Assembly: GCA_022495005.1 (NCBI GenBank)
Contig: JAGYXB010001862.1
Location: 1,178,001 to 1,242,000, forward strand
Reading direction: 5' to 3'
From: Rhyacophila brunnea
Taxonomy: Eukaryota; Arthropoda; Insecta; Trichoptera; Rhyacophilidae
DNA length: 64,000 nucleotides
Below, piece by piece: positions 53,215 to 64,000 of this stretch; position 1 is the first letter of the stretch; the number at the start of each line of letters is the position of its first letter. Both the position numbers and the translations under genes were made by a program. The notes under the pieces were generated by a model. The model saw nothing but the letters and a program-made list of their open reading frames with translations. It was not told where the DNA came from and ran no database searches.

Positions 53215-53910
53215 TAATGGTATAGCATGGAAGCAACTTAATCTCTAAATCTTTTAACTTTATTTCCATTATTATGATGATATAGTATGGAAATATCTCT
53301 TAATTTTTTTACCATTATTTGAATGATATTTAAATGGAAGCAACTATTGTCTATTGAATTTTATTACCAGTATTTAAAATGATGATATTTAAATGGTATT
53401 AAATAGTATTTCTATATTTTATTACCAATGTTCAAATAGTATTAAATAACTATTATTTCTTGATTTTATTACCGATATTTAAATGGAATATCGTGGTAAT
53501 TATAATTATAACTCAAAAAGGTATTGTTTGATAAGATTGTGGCGCTTTTTTCAATTTTTAGGCGTTCTTTTCATAGAACTACCGTAAATCGCCACAATTT
53601 TGTTATAGCAACCAAATATTACTAATGATAATGGAATTCTTGTTATCACTATTTATATATAAATAAATTTCTGTAATTTAAGTAAAAGATTGTGGATTTC
53701 TTGTTCAAATTTGTTGGCGTACTTTCCAAAAGTACTACCGTAACTTTCCACAATTCTTTATTTTATTATAATATTATGTTTACTATGATATGTTATCACC
53801 TAAAATGACTGATTAACAATAAGTATTCCGCTTTTGTTATAAAAGAAAAATGTTTAAGATTGTTTCTTTTTCAAATTTTTTTGGTGTTCATAGAGAACTA
53901 CATTTTCTTA
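53215..53910 (+). repeat. Diverged tandem repeats and three related hairpins in the Gypsy interior
   Basis: From 53215 to 53510 short units with ATGGAAGCAACT, TTTTATTACC and ATGATATTTAAATGG recur. Next come hairpins: ATTGTGGCG (53536-53544) with CGCCACAAT (53590-53598), and ATTGTGGA (53689-53696) with TCCACAAT (53747-53754). A third, weaker copy begins near 53857. All share a loop-side motif like AACTACCGTAAA or TACTACCGTAAC. Confidence 0.65.
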
Positions 53911-54465
53911 ATAAACAAATTTTTGCATAATTAACTATATTTACAATTTTCCTCTAAATTTTACCCTATTTTAAAAATTTTGTGTGTACTTGCATGTACA
54001 TTTTTATTACCTGATTTATATGTCATTATTATTATAATTGTATATCTGTTTTCTTCGATTGGTATGGTACATAGAGTATGGTATAATATATATTTTTTAA
54101 ACAACTTTTTCGACGACGAGAAGAATAAATATAATTTCAAGTTCAGTGCAAGTGTAGATAGTTCCTATTGAAGGAAAGAAAGTGAAACCTTAGCTAGTTC
54201 TAAACAAGAATGAAAAGCGAAGACCTGAAGGATGACACGATCTCCTCCGATGTACGACACAATCTTCTCCGATGTACAAAATGATCTTCTTTTGAAGGAC
54301 AACACTACCTTCCTTTGATGGACAAAACTATGCTGAGCCACTACATTATTCTAACAATCTGTTGGATACTGCTTCCACATGAGGTGCCTACGACTACTGT
54401 CGACTGACATTGGACACCCTGGGGCGGAGTTCCAGATTTTTTCATCTATTGCGGAACGAGGGTAT

Positions 54466-55308
54466 TGTCATGTTACATTTCACGTAACATGGCTACATTT
54501 CAAACGCAGATATTAAAATAAATAATGTTAATTAAATAACAAAATTTGGCACAACCTTGTTAAAAAGTGTGTGTCAACCCTTGTTTCCAAGACAATGACG
54601 GTTAAAAATAGGCCAATCGGGTTCATTCCCGCTTTTTTGAAAGCGTCTTGTTTACAAATAACTTATTTCCGCCCACAAGATCTTCACTCCGAGATTAGAT
54701 TCAGTACCGATCGGACGTGCTTGTTTAAACAATTAGATACAGTTTCAACGCCATTTGTAGTTACTTCCTTTCGGACAGGGAGAAGGATTCGCAGTTCATA
54801 ATTCCAGCCAAGATGAAGTTCCAGCCATCACAATTTAAACATAAAGTTAAGTAATAATTACCATCTTCCAACAAATGCTCTATGTCCATACCAAGTAAAC
54901 GCTTCACAAAGTTGTATTAAAAATCTGTATTTGTTTTAGTATGTTTTTAAATTTCAATGGTTTGTGTAATTAAATAACACTTTTCACGATTAGCTGTGTT
55001 CTTATTTTTATACTGTTATATTTAATTTGTAATTACACATCTTTCAAGGGGCCCAAAAATTATAATTTAATATTTCAACGAGTTTACAAATGACATTTTA
55101 TTTGAGGTAGATAAATGATTTATAAAGCATTCTTTACACAGGGTTAAGTTGGCAGAAAGCCGAATCTTATAAGCTGTGAGATTAAATATTTCATGTTTTA
55201 TTGATTGAATTAGTTGGCACTCTTATGTTTAATAATTGTGCATTACAATTATTAAACTTCTTTTACTATTTACTATTTAACACACTTTACCCATTTTCTA
55301 TTATGACA
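54466..55308 (+). repeat. 3' long terminal repeat
   Basis: 843 bases, TGTCATGTTAC to CTATTATGACA, a match to 46013-46874. Preceded by a purine-rich GCGGAACGAGGG that may be the polypurine tract. Confidence 0.88.
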
Positions 55309-56899
55309 CTACGCAGACGACCTCAACATGATGGGCAGATCCATACATATTGTGAAGAAAGAATTTGACCACCTCCAAAGGGCCGCACTAGAGATTGGCT
55401 TAAGAGTAAATGAAAACAAAACTAGAGTCATGGTACAAAGCCGACAAAATCAGAGTAGGCTGGGCCAAAGTTCCAGTTTTGGAAACCATCAACTTGAGGT
55501 TGTCAACCGGTTCACATACCTGGGTTCCAATATTATAAAAGAGAACGAGGAACTGGAAGAAATAAAAGCCCGAATAACCACTGCAAATAAATCGTACTCC
55601 TCATTAAAACCCTAGGCTCTATAAAACCGTCATACGCACAGTCGTTGTATACGGGTGCGAGTCATGAACGCTAAATAGGAAAGCAGCTGAAATGGTGGAT
55701 TGCTTTGAGAGAACGATCCTTAGGCGGATATACGGACCCATGAATGATGGTGGGGAGTGAAGAATTAGGTACAACACGGAACTATACCGCTTATACCAAG
55801 ATTCAAAACTCTCCAACTTCATAAAACTCCAGAGGCTAAACTGGTCAAGCCATGTCCAGCGTATGCCTGACTCACGGATACCGAAGAAGATCCTCGAAGG
55901 AAACCCATGGAGGAAAAGGCCAGTGGGAAAGCCACGCACACGATGGGGTGATAATTTTACAAAAGATGCTAACCGGCTGCTAAAAATCAGGAACTGGAAA
56001 AGACGTGCGGAGGACCGATCCGGCTGGAGGACAGCGGTGAAGGAGGCCAGGGCTCGACTTGAGCTGTAGCGCCATCGAAGAATATGTAAGACGGAAGTAA
56101 CTCTCTATTTTGGGTTTTTGAGTTAGATGCACTTTCCTATGCAGAAAATTTCCTGTAAGACAGTGATAAGTCTAACGTAAATAGATTGTCTTTAAATTCA
56201 ATTTAAAAATAGTCGTATGTCAAATACTAATATTTTTTTCCATGTGTTACAAAAGTAAGTTGAATTACTGCCAACAACTTGGTATTGATATTGTTCTTCT
56301 ATTTTGTATTGATATCCAAGTCTCCGGCGGCTTGTTCTGAGGATGGGATGGCTACACGATACAGCTGTCACCAATATTGTTCTTTGCCATTATTTGGTTT
56401 TGTCTTTTTTATTGATTTGTTTGCATTAACTGTGTATTGTGTTAATTGATGTGGAAAAAATACCCTATTGTTTATGTTATTCTGGATTTTTTGCATGTAT
56501 ACATTAGGTATATTAATTGCCTTAATGTTTTCTTCTCATATTTCTTTGATAATTGTGTCAATTTATTGATATTTTCAAATATATTCTTTTTTCAATTAGT
56601 TGTTTACATTTATTTAAAAATGATCAGGGAATAAGGAAGTAACTCAACATACTGCCTTAATATGTTTTTATTATTTCCGAGGAAAATGGCAGTAAGTCAT
56701 AGTGCACCCCGAAAGAATGTCGATGGAAACAAAACAGTAGGTACATTAAGAAATTTAACCATTAAAAAGTATGCTGGAATCAATAAAAAAAAAATTGAAA
56801 TTTCCGTACAGGAGAATAAGAATATTTTTTCAAAACTGAAATTCATTCTTCTGCAAAATGCCAAATTTTGACTTACTTCCGTCTTACTTGGAGCAGTCG

Positions 56900-57205
56900 A
56901 ATTGGTCGCTTCGACATTTCGATAAAGTATGAATTGAAGGCACTATAGTTAAATTTTTCGAAGCTGGTCTCGAACCTCAGATAATAAAAATTCTATATTC
57001 TTTCCTTAGTGACAGACAATTCAAAGTAAAAATAAACAATGTAAAATCAATCCCACGTATCACCTGATCCGGTGTCCCACGGTCCTGGTGGGCCACTCTT
57101 GTATAACTTGTATACCCACGACATTCTAATCCCCAAATCCAGTTTTGGCTCCCAGATTATCGTCTCCCAATATGCTGATGATACCGCTATCCTTGCGTTT
57201 TGAGT
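56900..57205 (+). pseudogene. jockey-like LINE, right part
   Basis: Continuation of the LINE seen at 43900-45298: FDIS, FFEAGLEPQIIKILYSFLSD, RQFKVKINNVKS, SGVP and a decayed YADD-like CYDDTAIL, in broken frames. The remainder of the LINE was not found after about 57205. Confidence 0.65.
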
Positions 57206-57503
57206 ATTTCATTTCTATATTTGTAATCCAGGTGGCAATTATTATTTAGTATTTCATATTTTTCGTGTTTTACAATCAATTATTTTGTTAGTTAATTTCT
57301 TGCCGTCTACCATTTTTATTTTTTATAATGAACTTACAAAACAAAAGTCAACTCAATAAATTATCCTACTGAAATTTCAGTAAGTAGTGTTGTACTGATA
57401 ATAATACGAATATATTGGAATACAGATTATATTTGCTTGATTTTTTAGAAGATACCTACTTGTGAGATTATATTATAAATAGCGTGCTTTGAAGGCCACT
57501 AAT

Positions 57504-57689
57504 CTATTTTTCATCTTTAGTACAATCATTGATTTGTATAGATTTTGTCAATCTACTGAATTCTGAAAAATAAATGTCACCAGTAAACACTACAAAACAC
57601 TCTTTACAGTAGAATAATTTTTCAGTTTGAACGTTATGTTTACATAAATAAATTCGTACAGGGGGGTTTTCGGATCCAGACTCCACCAT
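57504..57689 (-). CDS. Small hypothetical frame, 61 codons
   Basis: An ATG-initiated minus-strand frame, MVESGSENPPVRIYLCKHNV, then EKLFYCKECFVVFTGDIYF, with a C-x-H and C-x2-C pattern. Base composition is slightly richer in GC than its surroundings. No homologue is recognised; it may be an exon of a larger gene or chance. Confidence 0.25.
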   Translation of the reverse strand: MVESGSENPPVRIYLCKHNVQTEKLFYCKECFVVFTGDIYFSEFSRLTKSIQINDCTKDEK

Positions 57690-57699
57690 ACTTTTTATA

Positions 57700-59550
57700 A
57701 AAGACCATTTATGAAATATATATTATTTTGTCAAAGATTTTTTATAGTCTAATACCTAAGCTGAAATACATTTATGTCCAATTCTATAATAATAATATTT
57801 TTTTATATTGTGATAGGAAACATTTAATTTATTTTTCAAATATGTTGTTACCGCTCCAGTATGTATATCTAGATCTAGGCGAAACTTTAAATACCACCGA
57901 TGTATTATTTTTTTTATCAATTTTATGGCTATTAGGTTTTATATTACATAATAATGGAGAAAATAAAACTCTACGATTCAGTCAACATATTTTAATTTAT
58001 TAAACACAAACATACATACATTCACATTACTTTTTATATTGATATAAACAATGTTCGGAAATATTTTTATTTACATTGTGGTGTATGCATTTTTAATAAA
58101 AAACGTGTATGTATGATTATAGATATTATATGGAATTCATACACATTTGAATATTAATAATATTTTTCTTCATTGTGTATGGGCATAGCTATACTCAGGT
58201 TCGTAATATGTGGATATATTATGTATAATTGTAATGTATGCATTGTTTCCCAATAATATGACTAATTTTATTCATTCCAGCGATTAAATCGCAAAAAAAT
58301 ATTATTATAAAGTACATTATAAAAATATATTTTAAAGTACGTAGGTAGGTATTATAATAATATGGCATTTAGAAAATATCAAGAGCTTTAAGCCAAAAAC
58401 GGAATATCTATAAAATCTCACTTAAGTATTAGGTTAGGTAAAATAGTGAAAAAATACACAAATCTTTTGTAAATTTATAAGATAACTAATAATTAAAACG
58501 ATGAGAAATACAGTTTTTCAGTGTGTTTATACCGGCACAACTTATAATAATACAGTCAATGGATTCCAGAATCATTACTCCGTGTAGACATAGATAGGTC
58601 AATTTCGTGTCTCTAAAATGATTGAATATTCATTAGTGTGCTGTATTCGATGAAAATAATATTATGAATTACAACTTGGTTAAAAAATCAATTCATTCAT
58701 ATAAATAAAAGTGTTCCGGTACATTTTCATAACAAAAACACACTGCGAGAGGGTTGCTGCCAAAAGTTGGTAAGTCGATAATTTAAGTATTTAGAATTAA
58801 CGGATTATATATATTAAAAATATGTATACCAGAAAAAAATTCAAGGTCATCCGATATACAGAACACGCAGATAAAGCACAAAGAAATTAAAATTAATCCA
58901 TTGGAGACAGGGTGAATTTTTTGGGATCACTTAAAAAGTCACACTGATAACTAAAATTAATATAACTCATTTATTATTCATTCAATTCAAATAAATCGTT
59001 TAAATATTTATAGGTATTAAATTCTTCTATTGTTTACTTATATTTTAAGCTAATTTTGTGTATCAGTGGAATCAAGAAAACAAGTCAAATATAGGTTTTT
59101 GTGTTTTTTAGCCATTTTGTTATACGAAATAACAAAGGTAAAAAGTCTATGATACAAGTAAATGATAAAATAAAGATATATTAAAACTGGAGCAAAATAT
59201 TATAGTAATTTTTAAGATATTTAGAAAATCGAGGGTTGTTACTCACTCAAACGCCTCATAGTAGGTATTGGTCATTATTTAAGCCTAATTTTAGAAGTTA
59301 TGACAAATTTTCAAATTGAAATTAAATACTTACTCCATAATATGATTTCGAGACTTACAAAATTTTGGCAGTAACACCACGGATGGAAATATTATGGCAA
59401 TCGCTCTCAATAAAAGAAAATAATAATTATTAATAATATGATTATATCCTTTATAAAATTTAATATTATTATACATAATATAAATGTAATATATATAATA
59501 TAACAGTCATTTATAATATTATATTATTATTATGCTACTGAGATCATTTT
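57700..59550. other. AT-rich intergenic stretch
   Basis: Long runs of A and T with no convincing gene. It separates the nested transposons from the 3' end of the second methyltransferase. Confidence 0.5.
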
Positions 59551-59555
59551 TTAGG

Positions 59556-62500
59556 TCAGTCAACGTAAGATTTGTTATAGCGCTTGTTTGTCCATTTGAG
59601 GACTTGGTATCGAATCCTGGATACGTCTGCCGCATAAGTTCTACAGCAGCCTCCGACGTAAGTGACCCCCAGATCCAGCCATTCGTGAATGAAAGCCTCC
59701 ACGGGCTCGCATTTGTCTCTGTCGATCCACCTAAACATACCGTATTGATCAGTATTTATTACATAACTTAAGCACTTTCAGAAACACATTAGAAACATCT
59801 TTGAAAATTTTGAAATCATCGATAATTCATTAAAAAAATATTCTCTTTTATTAATCAAACATTTCTTTCAAATTTGATAACTTTTATAACTACCTATATA
59901 TAACCAGTAATCTTTTTTTTCTTTATAGTAACTTGTAAGACACGGTGTTGGACACGATTTGTAATATGAAAGGCTGTAGTGGTAAACTATTTAGAAGGTA
60001 ATAAACATTTTTTTTACTCAACGAATTATTTAAATGATTTAAGAATGTAACATTATTTTATTGAACATATATAATTTGAAAACACCTCTGAGATATTCTT
60101 GTGAATTATGCGTTGAATAAAAAAAATAGTTTATTAAATTATTAGGAAGTGCAAGTACGTTTTAACTAAAATTTGGAGAGATCCCGACACATAATAATAT
60201 ACATATACTTACATATTTTGATTTAAAATACAAAAACCGATAGCTATTTAGAAAACGCTTCTGAGAGTATTGCAATTAGATAGGACACTTATTTATAGCT
60301 TAGTAGTAAGCCACATGGGGGCGTGAATTCCAGGGGGTGCAAGTTCGAATTCTACTGGGTGTCATATTTTTGTATGTGAAAGGTATTATATAATATGGTA
60401 GTCTACTCTTTATTTTATTATTTTTTTCTGATTTAAAAAAAAGAAAATTACTCTTTTTCAAGTCGTATCGTAAAGTTTTGAATTTATTATTTTATAACTA
60501 AATAATATAAGAAAAATTCCAGTTGGTTTATGTTTCTATAATCTATGGTACACATAAAAATTGAAAAAGATTCAATACAAATCCCTGATCGCGAAAAACA
60601 TTGTGTTACTACTGAAAGTGTGTGAATTTATATAATTATTTACCATTATTATGAATAACAGTGTGGCTGCAGACATGGCAATACCGGCGACAAATGGAAA
60701 ATAAAAGAGTAGGAAACCATAGCAACCTATCAACAACGATACAAAATCGATCGCAACTAACACGAAATAAGTTATAACTGTTATTGCTATTATATAAAAT
60801 CAAATATAAAGATATTGACCTTTAGAAATATTATTCTAAAACATTAAACTAAAGTTGTGCTAAAACATTAAACTAAAGTTGTGCCATAATAATATAGAGC
60901 CAGTAAGATGTTGACCGTTGACGGGAAAGCTTTATCATTATTATTCAACATAGACTTGCAGTTTTCCAATAGTTGTCGAAAAGTTAGTTGACGACCATAA
61001 CTATTGAGGTGATAAAGCAGGTATCTACTGTCAAAAGTTAGTCGATTATTTAATTTATAAAACTAAAATATTGATTACCAATATTATTATTTTCGTCGTC
61101 ATAGTGTTATTGTTTTATTAAAATATTGTTTATTATCTATGCGCGCTAATATAATAGATGAGTACGGCAAAACAGATATTATCTATTATTAATGGATAGG
61201 TAGTATGCAAAATCACAATTGTTTTGAGAAATAACTAATTTCAAAATAAAAAAAGTAATTGAAAGAATTTTTGTTTATTTGAACCGCACGCGCAGGGCCG
61301 GATTCACGCTTAAACTGGCCTTAGAAGACGTATTGAGATATTATAAAAAATAAAGTTTTTTTATTAATTTTCCAATTCTTTATTATTTCATCAAAATCTA
61401 TTAAACATGTCAGACATAAGCGAGTGAATTTAATTGATTTTCACAAATGGTGTTGCCTAAATATATTTTAATTTGTGATTATGACCATTTGTATAATGTA
61501 GGTAATTAATTGCAATGAGGTATGATAAGAAAATTCTATTATATAGCGTACCTACATTTAATATTTTCGGAGCCCTTTAATCATAAATATATCTTTTAAT
61601 AAATATGGCAATGCAAGTGGGTCTTATATTTTCGTGTATGGGGTGTATATATTATTGATAAGTTGAACAACATCGAATCTCAGGGCAGTTATTTGTAAAA
61701 TTGGTTTTGTGTGGTAATGTTTTTAAATTTTAGTATGTTGAGAATATACAAACATTTTACTAACATTTAAAAACATCAAAAAACATAATCTGATTAACCA
61801 CAGAAAACTAAACGTACAAACAGCTGCCATGAGAATTGATGTTTGCCGATTTATCGATATAATATTACGCTATACACGGATTTTATGAATGGTAAATATA
61901 AAGATATACCTATGGCAAAACGTATTTTATAATAACCTTTTTATAACGTTTATATAGCACTTATTTTTCACTATCAGTGTTTTATAGAGGTTTAATATAA
62001 TTTAGTGCCTTACCCAATCTGTGGATTATACTTTTCGCCGCTATTTGGATAGACGATAAGAGGGATTTTATTGTTCTCTCGGCCTCTGTTGATTCCAGTG
62101 ATAAGGTTCTTGACGTAACTCGGACTAAGACAGTTAACGCCAATTGCCACGAGCTGTTCTGGATTGCTATCCCAACATTTGGTGGCGACCTTTTGGAATC
62201 GCTCTCCGTGTGCTATACTTTGGTCATCCTGGAAAAATAATTAATTAACATGAAGCAAAAGCTCTGCCGGTAATTACATTTGTGAATCGAGGATTGAAAC
62301 ATTAGAGCCCATACCGTCCGGATAAAATATATGTTGATGGAGTTGAGTAATACAATGCTAGTGGATTACATACTACATATTAAATATTGTGTTTTATTTT
62401 AATTAATTTCATGTCTTTCCACCAAGCATTGACAGTTCAAATAATTAAATTAATTATATGTTTTTTCTCCTTCTTTAAGGATATACTTCAACTGAGGCAT

Positions 62501-63203
62501 GGTCTAAAACGATCGTGACTACGCGACGCGTAGATTATGCAAACGACGCGTGACGAACAAAACATAATTTTGTCATAAAAATTCAACATACGTCCATTTA
62601 TCCGTCCGTTTATTGTTATTTAAATAACAATAATAATATATTCATTGACATGTTTTGTTTTTCGAGTAAATACGTAATGTTTTTTAGTCATCTTCACACG
62701 ATTTAAGAATTAATTCCTCCGACGCCATCACAAAACAAATTGACGTGCTCACAGGTCGACTATCGCTCTCCGATTGGCAACGCTTGCGAAATTACGTCCC
62801 ACCTATTGCTGAAAATTATTTGCCGTTTCACTGAAGTATGCTCTTAATGCATTGTATTATTAGTTTAACCTTAAATGAACCTTTTATTTAACCTTATAAT
62901 ACATATTATTATATGTTTTAAAACCCCCCATTACATTGCGAGATAATATCACAAGACTATTCAATCGAATTAAATTACGATTGAAAATTAGTTTAGGAAA
63001 TAAAAACTACGAATATTTAAAAGAATATTTTTTTCAAAAACCTTGCAACTGAAAGACAGCCACGCTTTGACAGTAGGATATTCTTTGATCAGTTCCACCA
63101 GCATCTCTGCTTCTTCCCGACATGGGATGGTCTCCAAAGCAAGAAGATCCACACCGGCGGCAACCAATGCAGCTACGCGAGGTCTATGCCAATCTCGCAT
63201 CAC
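59556..63203 (-). CDS. Second homocysteine S-methyltransferase, last three exons only
   Basis: Exons on the minus strand: 63203-63042 ([44 protein letters not shown]), 62228-62014 ([47 protein letters not shown]) and 59730-59556 ([32 protein letters not shown], stop). The zinc cysteines VNC and GGCC are kept. Exon lengths 162 and 215 compare with 162 and 212 in the first gene, and phases are identical (0, 2), so the two are tandem duplicates. The 5' exons must lie beyond 64000. Nothing indicates that this copy is broken. Confidence 0.92.
60283..60363 (+). ncRNA. tRNA-like sequence, probable SINE fragment
   Basis: ATAGCTTAGTAGTAAGCC (A box), GCAAGTTCGAATTCTAC (B box) and outer ends GACAC/GTGTC that can pair. 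The middle region does not fold into a clean anticodon arm. It lies in an intron of the second methyltransferase. Confidence 0.4.
60572..60763 (-). CDS. Hydrophobic hypothetical frame
   Basis: A minus-strand frame, [20 protein letters not shown], then [20 protein letters not shown], forms two membrane-like segments and is followed by a donor-like ATAATG|GTAAAT. It lies in an intron of the second methyltransferase. No family is recognised and chance is possible. Confidence 0.22.
   Translation of the reverse strand: MLVAIDFVSLLIGCYGFLLFYFPFVAGIAMSAATLLFIIMVNNYINSHTFSSNTMFFAIRDLY
62485..62837 (-). repeat. Dispersed repeat, copy B
   Basis: The inverted partner of 4377-4721, inside an intron of the second methyltransferase. 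Ends ACTTCAACTGAGGC and GTTTCACTGAAGT are better preserved than in copy A. Internally TTATTGTTATTTAAATAACA forms a short palindrome. Confidence 0.72.
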
Positions 63204-64000
63204 CTGATAGAGAGGTCAGTAATTATTGTACAAATAAGTCACTAGATACATATTATTATATTACTTATCTATACATTTTTATAGTTTGCATCTTTTTACA
63301 ATTTGATACAAAAACATTGCATAATAAATTAGTTGTTACAACAAATTAGATTTTCATCTCCGCAAGAGTTCTAAAGCTTCTAGACTACATAATCATGTTG
63401 TAGGTTTACCTGTAAGTAAAACTTTCTTTCTTTGAAAACTAAAGTAAAATAATTATTTAATTTATGTTTCGTGGTATTTCAAGCCTTTTTAAAAATTCCA
63501 ATTAAATAGAGCTCTATCTATAACGAAATAAAAATAATCGTACAGCTTCAGAATTATCATTTTTTATAATATTTGAAAAAAATAATTGGAAAATAACTCA
63601 CTAAATTGAGCACTAAAATATATATAATTTAGTTTGAAAAAATCTAATCAAAACAGTACTGAATGAGAAAGCTGTGGAAAAAAACCGTTGTATAAACATT
63701 TTTAATTGGCTCTGTCAGCTTCGATAGTAGTAGATAATGAATGAAAAAAATCTTCAAAGATATATTTACAGACTATAAATTAGGTAAACTCAGGGAACTC
63801 AGAAATAATGGGAACTGAAATACCCAACGGGTAAGGCGATAGCAGGTAACCGTCTCGAGTAAGAAAGAATCCGGGTTAAACTGATACACGTGTCAAGAAT
63901 ACGTTGTACGTTTAATACTGAAAACTGCTCTCGGTTTATGCATTTACGCTCATTTAATGTTGGTGTATTACACACACTATTGCACGTTCATTATGCGTGC
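63204..64000. other. Intron of the second methyltransferase, window edge
   Basis: No exon equivalent to the third exon of the first gene (DAKPIIVGSIGPYGA) was found here, so this stretch is intronic as far as the window shows. No repeat was recognised. Confidence 0.55.

Larger units (their letters stand above)
46013..55308 (+). mobile_element. Gypsy-type LTR retrotransposon, 9.3 kb, mostly non-coding interior
   Basis: Long terminal repeats at 46013-46874 and 54466-55308 begin TGTCATGTTAC. The right copy ends ATGACA and the left one TTGACA. CTAC is duplicated at 46009-46012 and 55309-55312. A primer-binding-like TTGGCGCGACAACGCG follows the left repeat. The interior is AT-rich. The only protein remnant seen is a reverse-transcriptase piece near 49.6 kb, so this is a large non-autonomous derivative rather than a full element. 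The repeats are close in sequence. Confidence 0.9.
45321..56085 (+). pseudogene. RTE-like LINE, 5'-truncated, split by a Gypsy element, TSD GTAAGACGGA
   Basis: GTAAGACGGA occurs at 45311-45320 and again at 56086-56095. The left part to 46012 encodes reverse transcriptase: NHKAPGADNIPAEFLKYGG, ISVICPIYKKGDRLRCENFR, GISLSSTSYKVF, EYQAGFRAGRSTTDQ, DFKQAYDCIER and LKQGDGLAPMLFNLALE. The right part from 55313 continues ADDLNMMGRSIHIVKKEF and ENKTRVMVQS, then after stops RIPKKILEGNPWRKRPVGK and NWKRRAEDRSGW, the usual carboxyl end. The endonuclease half is absent (5' truncation). Stops near 55615-55860 show decay. Confidence 0.85.
45299..56899. mobile_element. 826-bp MITE (own sequence 45299-45320 and 56096-56899) split by a LINE, TSD AATT
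   Basis: The left end reads CGACTGCTCCGTGTAAGACG and the right end, reversed, CGACTGCTCCAAGTAAGACG. AATT flanks both (45295-45298 and 56900-56903). The MITE lies in the jockey-like LINE. Its left end was cut by the RTE-like LINE, whose target duplication GTAAGACGGA is part of this inverted repeat. Non-coding. Confidence 0.78.

Noticed and set aside
47011..54171. Several AT-rich frames inside the Gypsy interior as proteins
   Set aside because: Low-complexity Phe/Ile/Tyr-rich translations of AT-rich DNA without motifs.
1..64000. CRISPR arrays, bacterial operons, rRNA genes
   Set aside because: None seen; exon-intron structure and transposon content show a eukaryotic chromosome.

Overview
The window is nuclear DNA of an insect. 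It is AT-rich and holds two spliced protein-coding loci whose introns and intergenic spaces are filled with transposable elements. A short TTAGG-type array, PIF1-type Helitrons, piggyBac, mariner, pogo/Tigger, hAT, jockey, RTE and Gypsy elements all fit an insect. The order cannot be fixed from sequence alone; a hemipteran or lepidopteran look is an impression only.

Layout. (1) 3061-35182, plus strand: the orthologue of the Rac/Cdc42 exchange factor beta-PIX (ARHGEF7; Drosophila RtGEF). It reads SH3 - DH (split over exons) - PH - variable linker - GIT-binding region - coiled coil. Splice phases agree at every junction I could assign. Two exons with identical phase behaviour (0 in, 1 out), a 2392-base giant exon at 19248-21639 and a 289-base exon at 26442-26730, cannot both be included in one message without breaking the frame, so they look mutually exclusive. 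At least two alternative 3' ends are also readable. (2) 42664-36356, minus strand, convergent with PIX: a complete six-exon homocysteine S-methyltransferase of 315 aa. (3) 63203-59556, minus strand: the last three exons of a second, tandem homocysteine S-methyltransferase whose 5' half lies beyond the window.

Transposon stratigraphy. Several nests can be dated relative to each other because target-site duplications (TSDs) are preserved. PIX intron 10331-17176 carries a 6.1-kb pogo/Tigger-like element. A Helitron sits precisely between two codons of its transposase, and the Helitron itself contains a 1.6-kb inverted-repeat element. Intron 17393-19247 carries a 1299-bp mariner. Between the two alternative exons lies a hAT element with a piggyBac inside it. 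A TTAA-flanked element at 7313-9527 holds a hAT MITE. A 1351-bp TTAA-flanked foldback palindrome lies at 29137-30487. The intergenic region 43.9-57.2 kb is a four-level nest: jockey-like LINE, then an 826-bp MITE (TSD AATT), then a 5'-truncated RTE-like LINE (TSD GTAAGACGGA), then a 9.3-kb Gypsy-type LTR element (TSD CTAC) that landed in the LINE's catalytic YADD box.

The least explained coding material is the giant PIX exon (about 797 residues, serine-rich, with an unrecognised basic N-terminal module and a cysteine cluster) and the GC-rich reading frame at 30898-31497. All family names come from recognising residues by eye; no database search was run.
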